Source: Gloeopeniophorella convolvens (taxonomy: Eukaryota; Basidiomycota; Agaricomycetes; Russulales). Taken from it: a DNA stretch of 64,000 bases. Made by a program: the position numbers and the translations under genes. The DNA lies in contig WTXD01000012.1 of the NCBI GenBank assembly GCA_022496205.1, forward strand, positions 124,001-188,000. Direction: 5' to 3'. Positions 23,551-33,942 of this stretch are shown here, piece by piece. Below the pieces are notes generated by a model that was not told the origin of the DNA, ran no database searches, and worked only from the letters and a program-made list of their open reading frames with translations. Positions within the stretch are counted from its first letter, which is position 1, and every line of letters begins with the position of its first letter.

Positions 23551-24731
23551 AGACACACAGACAACACACTTCTTCTCAGGTTCTCAGCGGTGGACGGTTC
23601 ATTGATCTCTGTATACACATTCTCCCTCTGACTGTCTCACTCATCGTCTCTCATCTCGTCTTGTCTCGTTTCATCTCTTCTCGGCCTATCTATACGTCTC
23701 GGTTTCCTTCCCTCTCATACCCGCATACGCTTACGTCGTCCGTCGCAGCGTTCGCCTTACGGTACACACACTTCTCCGTGCCTCCCTCTTCATTCTGTCT
23801 TCCTTACTACCTACCCGCCCCTTCGTCGGTCGCGTGGGTGCCACGCCTAGTGCGGGTCCCAGTGCGCGCGCGGACGCCGGCTACCTCTGCCCACCCTGCT
23901 GTTCCTGCTGCGCCGTGCGACTCTCCCCTCTGGGGTTGAGAGACGCGCGTACGTTTGCGGTGAGCGCGGGGAGGTGCGGTGGTCGGTTGAAGTGCGTCGT
24001 TCTGGTGGTCCTCCGGGTGTGCGCCCTACGCCGTCTGGCGAGATGGGTGTTCACATTACCTACCTACGTACTATCAGGGTAGGGGTTTGGTTGTCAGATG
24101 GCTCGGGTGGCTTGTGGGTTCGTTGTTTGTGTGTTGTGTGGTGACAATGCGATGAGACTTTGTGGGCATCATGTTGGTGACTTGGCTGATGTGTGATGCA
24201 TGATGCTCTAGGATGCCACTGATTTCGGTAATAAGTTCGAATTAGGCGCGCGCACGTTACGATGATCCTTCTAGACGAGTAAGGATATATGAAGGTGTTC
24301 ATAGCGCAAGTCCGTTCGCGTTCGCGGTGCCGCCGATGTGGAGTGGGACGGAGGCCTCGAAGACTCCGCGCATATAGTCGCCGTAGGGCTCGGCATCAGC
24401 GTAAATGAGTCGGCATCCAGAGACCGCGACGATGACTGATGAATCACCGGTGCCCCCATAGACCAAGGGTCTTCTAATTGTGCTCTAGGCGTACGTGGCG
24501 TCCCCATGGAGCTCTTTCTTATGAAATGTCCATGTCAACGCGGAGTGGCTTGGCACCGACGTCCGACTTAGTGCACCAGAGAACGATCGTGAACAGCACA
24601 CACAACGGCCAACTCGATTTCACAAGGACAACAACAGCAGACCGAGACAACAGATACTGCACTTGCAGCAGCAGCACACAAACACGCCCTTCGCACTCGA
24701 ATAAATGAGGCTATAAGTCACCCCGCGGCGC
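23551..24731. other. bZIP 3' region and intergenic space
   Basis: The first 300 bases are pyrimidine-rich and probably the bZIP 3' UTR. The only coding-like signal in the rest is the minus-strand exon-like segment at 24299-24483, listed separately. Confidence 0.5.
24299..24483 (-). pseudogene. Orphan exon-like segment
   Basis: After an acceptor-like CGCCTAG, about 60 codons read RRPLVYGGTGDSSVIVAVSG, then CRLIYADAEPYGDYMRGVFE and ASVPLHIGGTANANGLAL before a TGA (24299-24301). The composition is that of a folded protein C-terminus and unlike the surrounding noise frames. I found no upstream exon in the 250 bases before the CHZ1 gene, so this may be the last exon of a broken or displaced gene. 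The family is not recognised; a beta-barrel protein of the dirigent/allene-oxide-cyclase kind is only a guess. Confidence 0.3.
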
Positions 24732-25225
24732 CTAGTGCATCTCCTCGTCCTCATCCTCGGCGTTCAGACCCGCGCGCTGCAGCGCCTCGGCTGAGGCATA
24801 GTCGATCTTCGCGCCGCGCGCGGAGCGACGCGCTCCGGGCGGGAGGATCGCGCTCGCGTCGATGCGCTGTGCGTGGGATGGCAATTAGCGCGCTTGCAGC
24901 GCCACAGCGAAGGTCGGCGCGGAGACGCACCTCGGCACCCTCGGCGTCCTCTTCCTCATCTTCGTCGTCATCGTCATCCTCGTCCATCTCCTCATCTTCG
25001 TCCTCCTCTTCGTCGTCGTCCTCTTCCTCTATCTCCTCATCGTACTCCTCGGGAGCGGCAGACTCTGCCGCGGCGCTCTTGCCCTTACCCTTGCCTTTGG
25101 AGGGGCTCGGCGGGCGCGCGGCCGTCGCGCTGGTGCCGTTTCTAGGGATGCCACCGTCAGCGCCGCTGAGAATACGGGGGCATGGAAGTGCGGGCTTACG
25201 CGGGGGTCGTCGCGTCGGTGGACAT
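24732..25225 (-). CDS. CHZ1-type histone H2A.Z-H2B chaperone
   Basis: This is a small nuclear chaperone of 123 residues that in yeast escorts H2A.Z-H2B dimers for SWR1. Three exons (25225-25200, 25141-24931, 24866-24732) join in phase. An N-terminal Lys/Ala segment (SPSKGKGKGKSAAAESAAPEE) leads into an acidic run of about 40 Asp/Glu residues. The CHZ motif follows at residues 80-102 (RIDASAILPPGARR, then SARGAKIDYA), close to the family pattern of an I-D-x-S-x-I-I start followed by R-x-x-RGxKIDY. A short acidic end, EDEDEEMH, closes the protein. Acidic tract plus CHZ motif in so short a protein is diagnostic. Exon 3 begins exactly at the motif. Confidence 0.85.
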
Positions 25226-25642
25226 TTTGCGAGTTCTCGGTGCTAGGCGCGTGAGTGCGGACAAGTGCCGAGTGGTGGTGGTTGCAGACGGATGCGGATG
25301 AACTGAAAGACGCGAGCGAGCCGCGACGGCGCTGTGTCAGACGTTCGCACGGTAACGCGCGCACGTGCTGCGCGACGCGCACTTCCCACGCTCACGCTTG
25401 CTACCTACCCAAACGAGCCGCCGCAACTCTCCGAGACGACTCGATTTCCCTGCGTGCGTGCGACGTGCGTGCGCCCGCGAGCCTAAACCATGCATGCTTG
25501 TGTGACAGCATAGAAGGTCTTCTAGAAGGCCGCGAGCTGGGGGTTAAGCGGGCTCCGTGTCGCTGGTGCCTTCGGCGGTTCTGGGGCTTTGCTCGCTGCC
25601 GTCTACAGCCGGACCTCTTCGATTAACTTTGCCATTTTGCTC

Positions 25643-25945
25643 TCATGGGGAGTAATTGACTAGGAGTAATTGACTAGTGGCGTTTACCACTGGCGCTCGG
25701 GGGGCGGCGGTGCTCTGCGCTCGGGCATTCTGACCCTCAGTATTTCTGTCGTTTAATGTGGGATCAAGAAGGTCCACAGGGAGGCACAACTCTTCGGCCA
25801 TGGGTTCTTCCCTAATTAAAAGCAACTTCTTAGGGGTATCAGAAATATGTCGGTCCAGGCGTGGGGTTACCAACTGCGCCGATTGGAGAGTTTCGCCAAG
25901 GAGGGTTCTTGATTGCTCAGCTTGAACATTGGCAGTCGTCGACAT
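25643..25945 (-). CDS. Possible small ORF, unrecognised
   Basis: A 100-codon frame runs from an ATG to a TGA without introns. It contains polar and charged stretches (HISDTPKKLLLIREEP, LCLPVDLLDPTLNDRNTEG) with codon use less GC-biased than the neighbours (TTA, AAT and ATT are frequent), which might mean a foreign or transposon origin. The 3' end includes a 14-bp tandem duplication. No family is recognised and it may not be a gene. Confidence 0.22.
   Translation of the reverse strand: MSTTANVQAEQSRTLLGETLQSAQLVTPRLDRHISDTPKKLLLIREEPMAEELCLPVDLLDPTLNDRNTEGQNARAQSTAAPRAPVVNATSQLLLVNYSP
25649..25676. repeat. 14-bp tandem duplication
   Basis: GAGTAATTGACTAG occurs twice in a row. It looks like a recent slippage or target-site-type duplication, and it is too isolated to name an element. 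Confidence 0.6.
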
Positions 25946-27779
25946 CAGTCATACAGCACTGCCTTTGTTGGGCATCTCGGGCTTGCAGGGTTTGTGTTAC
26001 AGATGTTCTATGGACCCGGATTCGGCGGGAGCACGATGGCCATCCAGTGATGCTCACTCCGGCTTGTCGAAGGGTCTGCGAATGCGCTAGTAGGACCCTA
26101 TCACAGCTACGCGATGGCGTGACCGGGTGATACGAGCGGAGCTATCGCTAGTTATCGCCAAAGATAGCAGAAGCAGCCCTCTGATGAGCCAGGTGCTGTA
26201 ATCTATTGCGACCGGCGCACCTCGCCCGCATCGCTTCGTTATCTTGTTGCAGAGACAGTGTACCCGCGAGAAGTGCGAACATCGCCTAGGCTAGGATGCG
26301 TATGTTGGTGAAGGGTCTAAGTGCTGGTGACAGGCATCAGTAGCCAGTGTCGAAGACTCAGAGTGCAAGACAGCGACGACGTTCTGAAACATATGCTGCA
26401 GTCATGGCAGTTCAAAGGGCCTGCGGGGGTGAATGCACTGAGACAGATGCTGATGCTGCTCAGATGTTACGTTTGAGAAGCCGGCCTGTAAGTAACAGTT
26501 CGTGTTACCAGAGTCTAGACGGCTGGAGCCAGTCGCACCCGGTGCTTCCATGCACCCGAGTGTACGATACTGCAGGGTCTTTTTCACGGAAGCTGGCTTG
26601 GTGTGCACGGCGTGAGTCAGGTCGGGGCCGCTCAGAACTGGGTCGTCCAGAGTTCTGCAGCACAGAAGCTCACGCGGTGCCTGGCGGACCCGGCCGTGCC
26701 ACGTCCGTCAATTGCAGGTGACGGTACTCGACGGCGCCGGAGGCCCCGGCGCGACTAGCGACGAGATGGGGTAAGTCGCGGGCTGGCGGAGCACCGACGC
26801 GCCACGTACGGGCTGATTGGGACGATGACGACGAGCTGCGTTCGGCGTCGGGGATATACGCCGCGGATAGAGGGGGAGAAGGCGCCGTCGGTGCGTCGGG
26901 AGGTCGCATCTCCGGAAGCAGGTCCATAAGAAGCCGGCGGCCGCCTGCCCGGTTCGCAGGCGTGACAGGGCATGTGAATCATGCCAGCATGTAGAACACG
27001 CTAATTGGCATGTCCGGCGGTCCTCGACAATGAACGTCGAGCGGCGCAGACGGCGATTTCAACTGCGATTCCCCGGGGGGTCGTAATTGCATCATAATAA
27101 GTCATGTCGGTGGCCGTCGTCGTCGCGGCAGGCGCAGGGAAAACATGGCCCAATGCGCCCAGAACATAAGCGTCACACTTGGCCAGAGTGGGGAAGCTTC
27201 GTTGATGAGAAGCAGTGACGAGAATGGTAGCATGACGGTCCATAAGGAAGAATGCATTCTTATTGCTCGGAGGGCTGAGCGCTGAGGCTGAGCGAGCTGG
27301 AACGGTGCAAGTGCGCGTGCAAGAGTTCTAGCTCGGCGTGACGGAGTGCGCTGCGGCAATGTGGCGTTACGGTTTACCGGATTCGGGGCCCCGGAGGAAT
27401 GCAGGCGGCAGCAGCGCGCATGGACGCGCTCTCGCCACATGGGTCCGCGGTCTGTCCCGTGTTTCAAAAACAAGAGCGCTGCAATTAGGTGGGATATGTC
27501 GTAGGTATGTAGGAAAAGACAGAAGGAGCGCCACAAAGAATGCGAGCTGGCAGGTGCGTCAGGATACTGTTAAGGTTCAGGGCGTGACAAAGAGCGTGAC
27601 ATGCAGGAAGAGGGTTTGAGTGTCACGGCTAGCGTCACGGTGACGGGCGTTGTCTCGCTGCGCGGTTAGTTCAGCTTAGCTCTTGCACCCACGCGCTCTA
27701 CTTTCCGTCCCTCTTCTCCTCCCTCGACGTGCCCGTCGCACTCTCCTCGACGTCGTCGTCCTCGCGGACACCCTTTGCC

Positions 27780-29831
27780 ATGGTCAAGCTCTCGCTCCCC
27801 GGCTGGGACAAGGACAAGTCCCAGCCGCAGGCCGGTACCTCATTCACGCCCAAGTTAAAATCATCTACTTCGTCGACCTCGTCCATGTTTCGTCGCCTCA
27901 AGTCGCCCGACGTCGCGTCCTCTTCGCAGCAGACCATTCATCCCCTCATGACTCTTCGCCTCTCTTCCCCCTCCTTTCTCGATTCGGTCATTCATGATGG
28001 CTCATCGGACAACCCACTCTATGTCATCGATACCGACGACAATATAACCAAGGTCCGCAGATCAGATCCCAAGGGCTTCGTCAATGTCTCCCGCGTCCGT
28101 TGGCCTACGGAGCTGAATCCAAAGGCTGCTTCCCGCAAGAGCAAGGACCTGTCTGGTGTCGAGGTCGTCTTTGGCAAGGGTCAATGGAAACCGGCGGATG
28201 AATTCCTGGGATACTCATATGGCTCGTTATCAAGGTGCGTACTCTCTCGTTTCATGTGTATGGCTATACTCAGGTCGTCCTCGCAGCTACCGCAAATTCT
28301 ATATCCCCCACCACCAACACAGTCTAAGATGGAAGCGCTCTGGGACCAATTACGTCGTACGTTGATAATGCCCTCCATCTACTATCCCACGCTCATCGCC
28401 CTCTTGCAGTGTACGACGGAGACAGTGAAAGGTCCCGTCGCCGTCTTAGAGCTGGCTCTGCAACGGATACCCCCACAACTGAAAATCATAGATCCTCTTT
28501 TCCGTGTGGGCACAAGCAAACCGCAACGGATGCACAATGGGCTCCCACTCAGCCTCTTGGACTTCCTGCTTGTAACTGCCATGCTTCTGGTAACGCCGAG
28601 TGATGAGTGGATGAACGTGACGCGGGCGGGACCATCAGAGTCCTTCACGGATCTGAACCATTCAATCTCCACTTCGTCCGGTTTCGAGGGGCTGCAGCCT
28701 TCGGAGACTCGGCCATCTTCTAGCTCGCTGTCATCCGAGACCCCTGACCCTGTCGTACTGGAGCAGAATACGGAAGCTACTCCGGCGATCGAGAATTGGC
28801 GGTCACATATACCGCGCAATAGAGACGACGATCAGTCGCGTTACGCCGAGAGTGTCAATGGTCCGGCAAGCCCTACTGCATCACGCACAACCAGCCGTAC
28901 CTCTTTCCATACAGATACTCAGTCGACAACGAACCACGCAGCACACCCGTCTGTGCAAGGGATGTACTCTGTGCAGTCGAGCTCGTCGCTTTCCCTCGCA
29001 TCGCACGCTTTTTCGGCGACACAGAACTCAAATCGAAGAACGCGCGAGCTGCCGACGCCACCTGTGCAATCTTCCTCTCACGGTTACACCTACGGCCGCG
29101 GACCATCCTCAGCCTCATCTCATGTATCACATGCCTCGTACGCGGGGTACCCGCGACCCTCGCACGACGAGCCACCTCCCATTCCTCCTCTCCCTGCTTC
29201 ATCGTCAGCATCCGCTCCACCACGCACAAGTCGACCTTCTGCTCCTACTCCGATCATAGTACCCTCGCGCCATACCACCGCATCGCCTACCTTCAGTGTA
29301 CATGCCCGCTCGCTACCTATTCCTCCGACCCCATCAACATCAAAACCACCGATACCCTCGTTACCCCCTCTATCCATGCCTAGCACATCAATCGCCTCTA
29401 CACCTTCATCACCTATTCCCGGACCTGCGTCCTCAGTCCCACATGTCCCCTCCCTACCACGCTCACAGTCCTTCTCTCACCTCCAGCAACGCGCAGCGCA
29501 GCAACAGCATGAATACCATTCTCCTGTCAAGGCGCCGCCGAACTATGCTGCCAGCGCCCACGATCCGACACCTCTACCCTCCGTGCCGCGCCCTGGTCCT
29601 GGCCCGGCCACAAATCATCAGCCGCTCAGCATCCGCACGACGGACGTCGGGCCCGCCCCTGGATTGCCCAGTGCAGCCGACGCGCGCGTCGGCACGGGTG
29701 CAGTCGTACTTACGCCCGATGACACGGAAGCAGAGCTGTACGACTTCCCGCCACCCGCATACAGCGCGATCGATATGGCGCGCTCGCCGCTGCGTCTACA
29801 CGCGGTGAACGGTGACGAGGGAATGCAATGA
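27780..29831 (+). CDS. DUF6593-like protein with long Ser/Pro-rich tail
   Basis: Exons 27780-28234, 28287-28356 and 28410-29831 join in phase to 648 residues. The second acceptor is chosen at CAG|CTACCGC because it alone keeps the frame. The ordered N-terminal part (about 75-270) contains PLYVIDTDDNITKVRR, VSRVRWPTELNPK, YRKFYIPHHQHSLRWKR and ETVKGPVAVLELALQ. That order (PLY.I, a charged strand, W, then R.F..P......W, then G.VAV) resembles the DUF6593 domain of basidiomycete proteins, whose function is unknown. A Leu-rich segment (LSLLDFLLVTAMLLV) ends the domain. The remaining 380 residues are disordered, very rich in Ser, Pro and His, with poly-Pro-like PPIPPLPASSS and PPIPSLPPLS stretches that could bind SH3 or WW domains. 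No signal peptide. The family call is inference from pattern only. Confidence 0.72.
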   Translation: MVKLSLPGWDKDKSQPQAGTSFTPKLKSSTSSTSSMFRRLKSPDVASSSQQTIHPLMTLRLSSPSFLDSVIHDGSSDNPLYVIDTDDNITKVRRSDPKGFVNVSRVRWPTELNPKAASRKSKDLSGVEVVFGKGQWKPADEFLGYSYGSLSRCVLSRFMCMAILRSSSQLPQILYPPPPTQSKMEALWDQLRRTLIMPSIYYPTLIALLQCTTETVKGPVAVLELALQRIPPQLKIIDPLFRVGTSKPQRMHNGLPLSLLDFLLVTAMLLVTPSDEWMNVTRAGPSESFTDLNHSISTSSGFEGLQPSETRPSSSSLSSETPDPVVLEQNTEATPAIENWRSHIPRNRDDDQSRYAESVNGPASPTASRTTSRTSFHTDTQSTTNHAAHPSVQGMYSVQSSSSLSLASHAFSATQNSNRRTRELPTPPVQSSSHGYTYGRGPSSASSHVSHASYAGYPRPSHDEPPPIPPLPASSSASAPPRTSRPSAPTPIIVPSRHTTASPTFSVHARSLPIPPTPSTSKPPIPSLPPLSMPSTSIASTPSSPIPGPASSVPHVPSLPRSQSFSHLQQRAAQQQHEYHSPVKAPPNYAASAHDPTPLPSVPRPGPGPATNHQPLSIRTTDVGPAPGLPSAADARVGTGAVVLTPDDTEAELYDFPPPAYSAIDMARSPLRLHAVNGDEGMQ

Positions 29832-31062
29832 CCTCGTCTGCCTTGGCTTCGCCCTTTCGCTCTTCCTCCTTTCCCGTTGTCCCCGGCACGGGCACTTGCT
29901 TAATTGTACCTGTCTCTTGTCGTCGCTGTTGCATCTCAGGCTTTCTATCTCCTTCGCTCTTGCGCCCTTCCTGTTCGCTGTCCCTATAATTTTCCTTTTC
30001 ATTGCTTAAGACCTAGTCCCTGGTGGGCGTAGACTCGGAGGAGCAGGGGGCACGGGACTGCGGTTGGATTCTTTCATGTGCACACTGTTTATTGTTTACA
30101 CTGCTGTCGGGACTGGCTGACTGACTACTATTGCCACTAATACCTTTTCGTTCGTTGTTGCTAAAGCTGAGCTGGCGCCGACGCCCACATACAACGTACC
30201 GCTTCTATCTTTGCACTCTGTTGACGCACTACTTCTGTATTTCCGTTCCGCTCGGTCGTTCCACTCCCTACCTCATCCCCTTCGTTTTCTTCCGCTCGCT
30301 CCTCCTGTTCCTCCCAATCTCTCCGGTCCCTCTTTATCGCTCATTCACTCTGTGCCCCGGAGCTGCTGTAGAATCAGAAGTAATGTAATTCAAAGGATTT
30401 AGTCGCGATGAAAGGAGCGCTCGCAGCTGCGGCGTGTGATGTGGGCGCAAGTCACGCGGCGTGAGAGGGCCGCTGGCCTGCGCATTGTCGGAGGCGAGAC
30501 GCCTTCATTTTGAGTTCTGGAGTTGGCTGCTGGTGAGGCGCGACTATTTTAAACTCATGGCGCTCGTACTCGGCCACTAGCCGTGATTCAGCGGCATCCT
30601 CACAACTCTTCGCTAGACAAACTCGACGTCTCGGCGCGAGGAGGCGGCGCGCTACCATGGGCTACCACCGGGCTGCCGCCGCTTTGCGCCAGATGCTTGC
30701 TAGATGCCGTACTTGCCCGCGCCACCGGTCCCGGTCATCTGGCAGTGCGCGGCAGCGACATCCCGCGTTTGTGTTTCATCTCCTTCGTGTTTCCAGGCTC
30801 GGGAGATCCAGCTAGGCTCACGAAGCACGGTGCCATCAAGGAGGCGCTCGGGTGCCGTGCTTGCCCCATTATCTCTTCTCGCGCGCTGAAGCGTCTTGCA
30901 TCATGCTGTGCGCGACGTCATCCTGGCGGTGGCCGAAGCCCGCGGGCCCTAGGGAACGACTTTGGGCGCGTTTCAGGGAGCCTTTGGTTGGCGCTGATCG
31001 GCGTCAGGGTTCAACTGGTCGCTGGTGACACGCACGTGGTCGACCAAGAGAGGTACGTTGTG

Positions 31063-31320
31063 TCAGGGGTGAAAGGCACGCATCTCACCGGGCTTGCAGG
31101 TGAGCTCGAAGGAGCTCTCGAGAAGAAATTGCGTCTTTGATGAAATGATCTTCACTCTTGGCGGCCCTGCCCGTAATAAGGGAGACCTTAACCTTGAATT
31201 AGGGTCTGATAGTACTCGAGTACTGGCCTGAACAAGTTCTTCGACTTCAGCTTTGCAGTCAGTGAGCGGCATCAACGATACCGTGTGCGTGGAGATAGAG
31301 TGAGTTTTAACTATCTTGCT
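31063..31320 (-). pseudogene. Exon-like fragment
   Basis: About 80 codons in one minus-strand frame read as a real protein piece (VSLMPLTDCKAEVEELVQAS, then TRVLSDPNSRLRS and KIISSKTQFLLESSFELTC) and end at a stop at 31063. No partner exon or start was found. It could be the last exon of a decayed gene; the family is not recognised. Confidence 0.25.
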
Positions 31321-31540
31321 GAAAGTATGGCAGTCCCCGCCACATGTTACCGCCCTCACGTCACCACCATCGAACTGGGTACGCATACGAGCGGCGATAA
31401 TAGCTGCATCGCTTTGGCACCGCTACCTTCTCCGATGCCATGTGAGTTTGTTGCGCAGACTAACTCCTACTTCCCAGTCCCGGACATCATCACGCGTGCA
31501 AGACATCGTGCAAGCGCTCCTGTGCCTGACTTGACCAGTG

Positions 31541-31717
31541 CCTGACTTGAAGCTTGAGTCCGCGACAATCATTCCTCAGACGTTCCCGCCATTCCTGAGC
31601 GCACCAGATCACTTAGACGCTGGGATTGAATGTGGCGAGCTCACATCGAAGGTGCCTGCTGAGCTTGACCCATCTTTGTTCCTTAGATACAATGAGGTGA
31701 CAAAGGTGATAGACTAG
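31541..31717 (+). pseudogene. Exon-like fragment
   Basis: Following an acceptor-like TTGACCAG, 58 codons run to a TAG (PDLKLESATIIPQTFPPFLS, then GIECGELTSKVPAELDPS and LFLRYNEVTKVID). The composition is protein-like and unlike the surrounding sequence. No upstream exon was found, so it is probably a gene relic. Confidence 0.25.
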
Positions 31718-32503
31718 TTCATCGCTGATGACTTATCTCGTGGAGCTTCGCGACACGCCCCGTCTTCATTGGTATATCTACGTCTATCTACATTTGCAAC
31801 CATCACTGCGTCAGAAAAATATCTCCCCTGCCCAGTCAAGATAACGAAATCAAAGTCAGCCCTCACAGCCCGCGGTCTTTCTACCGGGCGGTCCACTGGT
31901 CCAGCCTCTTCGCAGCGATCAGTTTAGGTACGCCAATCACTATCACTTGCTTATGATTGACTTTTACAACGGTTTGGACTCCTCTAAACCCTTACGGGAA
32001 GCCATTCATTTACGTCAGGCTGGCAAGGAGGTCGGGAAGAGCCCGACACGTCGTTATGTTCGTTGGACTTTCGCTTCGGCAGGCCACATCCTTTGGCCAG
32101 AAATTCGACAACCTCCCCGGCCAACGGAAGGCGCACTTCGACGACGGATGACGAAATAGCCACTGTCAGGTAGCCGATGCTTGACCCTGCCAACGCACGT
32201 TCGGAGCAACGGATCCCAATGGAAGGCCTCCGCATCATGTGTTCGTCCCCCCGAAAGCGACAGCAGCCCCAGAGTACGCGGCATACTTACGAGCATTCCG
32301 TACACGTCTTCGTCCTGATCATATCGCTGGAGAACCGTTATAAGAATTTGACATGGTGCCAACATCATCTAAACACGAAGATAGAGATGTACAAGTAATT
32401 AAGTACTGAGGCCGAGGCGGCAGGTGTAATGTGGTCCCTCTGAGTTCCGGGTCCACCACTGAACAATGCTATCCCATGAAAAATAGCATACAGACTAGAA
32501 TCT

Positions 32504-33198
32504 AGAAGATACTCGCGAAGAGTACGGTGGGCAAAAAATTCACGACAGTCCAAGAGTAGTCTGAATCGAGTTGCGCGTCACGAAGACACGCGCCGCGAAG
32601 TGCACTCAAGGACGCCTACAGGTACACAGCTGCCCTACGGGCTCCTCGTACGCCGCAGGCCCGGCCCAGGGGCGTGCACGCCCTCGCTCCTTCATGGAGG
32701 TGTCGCCAGCCAGGCCCAGTAAATCGCAACGCAAGGAACGCAAGACGCAGGTGCAAGAACGCAGGAACGCAAAATCGCACACGGCACCAAGAGGTTACTT
32801 CATGTAACCAAAGGTGCCGTGCCGCCCGTAAGGGCGATTGCGGCGCGATAGAGCCCGACACGCATGGGCAGCTGGCACGGCGCCCGGTCCTCGCAGCAAT
32901 CCCAAGCTCGCGCGCCCCACCCTCTGGCCGCCCAGGGGACGGACCGTCGTCGGGCATGCGGAGCGCGTGTGCGCATTTCTGGTGTGCTGCACCACGCGTG
33001 AGCGCAGCGCCCTGCTAGGGCCGATCGGGGAGGACGGGACTCAGACCCTAGCCCGCTCACGAGAGAGGCGCTGGGAGGCGCCGGTATGGAGAGAGCGTCG
33101 CGGCTTTCGGACTGTCGTGGTTGAGAAGAGAAAACCCGCTGGCCGGTGTTGGCTTCTTATGTCGGCCACGTGCGCGACGCGTGGCGCGTGGCACGTGT
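32504..33198 (+). repeat. Dispersed repeat, copy 1 (parts A1 and B1)
   Basis: Part A1 (about 32504-32633) begins with ATACTCGCGAAGAGT and contains GAATCGAGTTGC and GCCGCGAAGTGCACT. Part B1 (about 33110-33198) contains CTGTCGTGGTTGAGAAGAG, GCCGGTGTTGGCTT and TGTCGGCCACGTGCGCGAC. Both parts recur in the same order about 0.8 and 0.45 kb downstream. Some 480 bases separate A1 from B1, against about 90 in copy 2. Confidence 0.65.
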
Positions 33199-33342
33199 TT
33201 GGCGGGCGTTGGTGACTTGGACTCGTCTCCACTGCAGCTCCTCTTGTGTGTCTTTGTTGAGGTAGATCCCGCCAGTATATATACATAGCTTTGAGACACG
33301 TGAAGAAGGCCATGTACAATTCAAGAACAGAGCGGGTGAACT

Positions 33343-33638
33343 ACAGAAATACTCGCGAAGAGTGTGGGTGAGCCCAAAAAATCACGACAGCCCAAGAGTA
33401 GTTTGAATCGAGTTGCACGCAAAAAAGCGTGTGCCGCGAAGTGCACTTAAGGACACATAAGTACCTGCTGGGTTGTAGCCACGCTCAGCAGAGCACCCCT
33501 GACGCCGGAATCCCGATACGGGGATCTAAGGATCGACATAATATGTCGCACCCACTGTCGTGGTTGAGAAGAGATATTCGTTAGCCGGTGTTGGCTTGCA
33601 ACGTGTCGGCCACGTGCGCGACATGCCGTGTGGCACGC
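33343..33638 (+). repeat. Dispersed repeat, copy 2 (parts A2 and B2)
   Basis: Parts A2 (about 33343-33463) and B2 (about 33552-33638) match copy 1 with roughly one difference in every six to eight bases and small indels, by eye. The shorter spacing shows that copy 1 gained, or copy 2 lost, about 390 bases. There is no coding capacity, so this may be a non-autonomous element or a satellite-like duplication. Confidence 0.65.
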
Positions 33639-33942
33639 ATCCTATGTTCGCGGCCCGTCGCGCCGCGCGTCGGGCTCACTGCTTCAACTGACAGCGCTCG
33701 ACCAAGGCGACGCCAGCGGCGGCAGGGCGCCGGTCATTGTGGGTGTTGAGAAGCCGCCGGTGAAACCGGCAAAAGTTGATTATATGGCCGCGTGCGTAAA
33801 CAAGTACGATAGTGCGGCAGCAACAAACGCGATACGGTCGCGTACTGTATCTCGCAACGACAAACGATGCAGATGTTCACATAATGAAACCTCGGAACAG
33901 ATTCGGTGACACGAGACGACAAGTATTGCAGCCGGGAATAAT

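Larger units (their letters stand above)
25226..27779. other. Intergenic region with weak remnants
   Basis: No complete gene recognised. It contains a 100-codon minus-strand frame at 25643-25945 (listed), a 14-bp tandem duplication at about 25649-25676, and a short Pro/Ser-rich frame starting at 26927 on the minus strand (MDLLPEMRPPDAPTAPSPP) that soon reaches a donor-like GTACGT and cannot be followed further. The last 100 bases are CT-rich and belong to the promoter of the next gene. Confidence 0.45.
29832..33942. other. 4.1-kb intergenic region with remnants and a duplicated repeat
   Basis: The first 500 bases are pyrimidine-rich 3' flank of the DUF6593-like gene. From 30.4 to 31.8 kb there are two exon-like fragments (listed separately) but no gene. 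From 32.5 to 33.64 kb a two-part repeat occurs twice in direct orientation. Nothing else was recognised. Confidence 0.5.

Noticed and set aside
30583..31140. Plus-strand frame of 185 codons
   Set aside because: Does not begin with ATG, has no domain or protein-like pattern, and is opposed by a better-looking minus-strand fragment at its 3' end.
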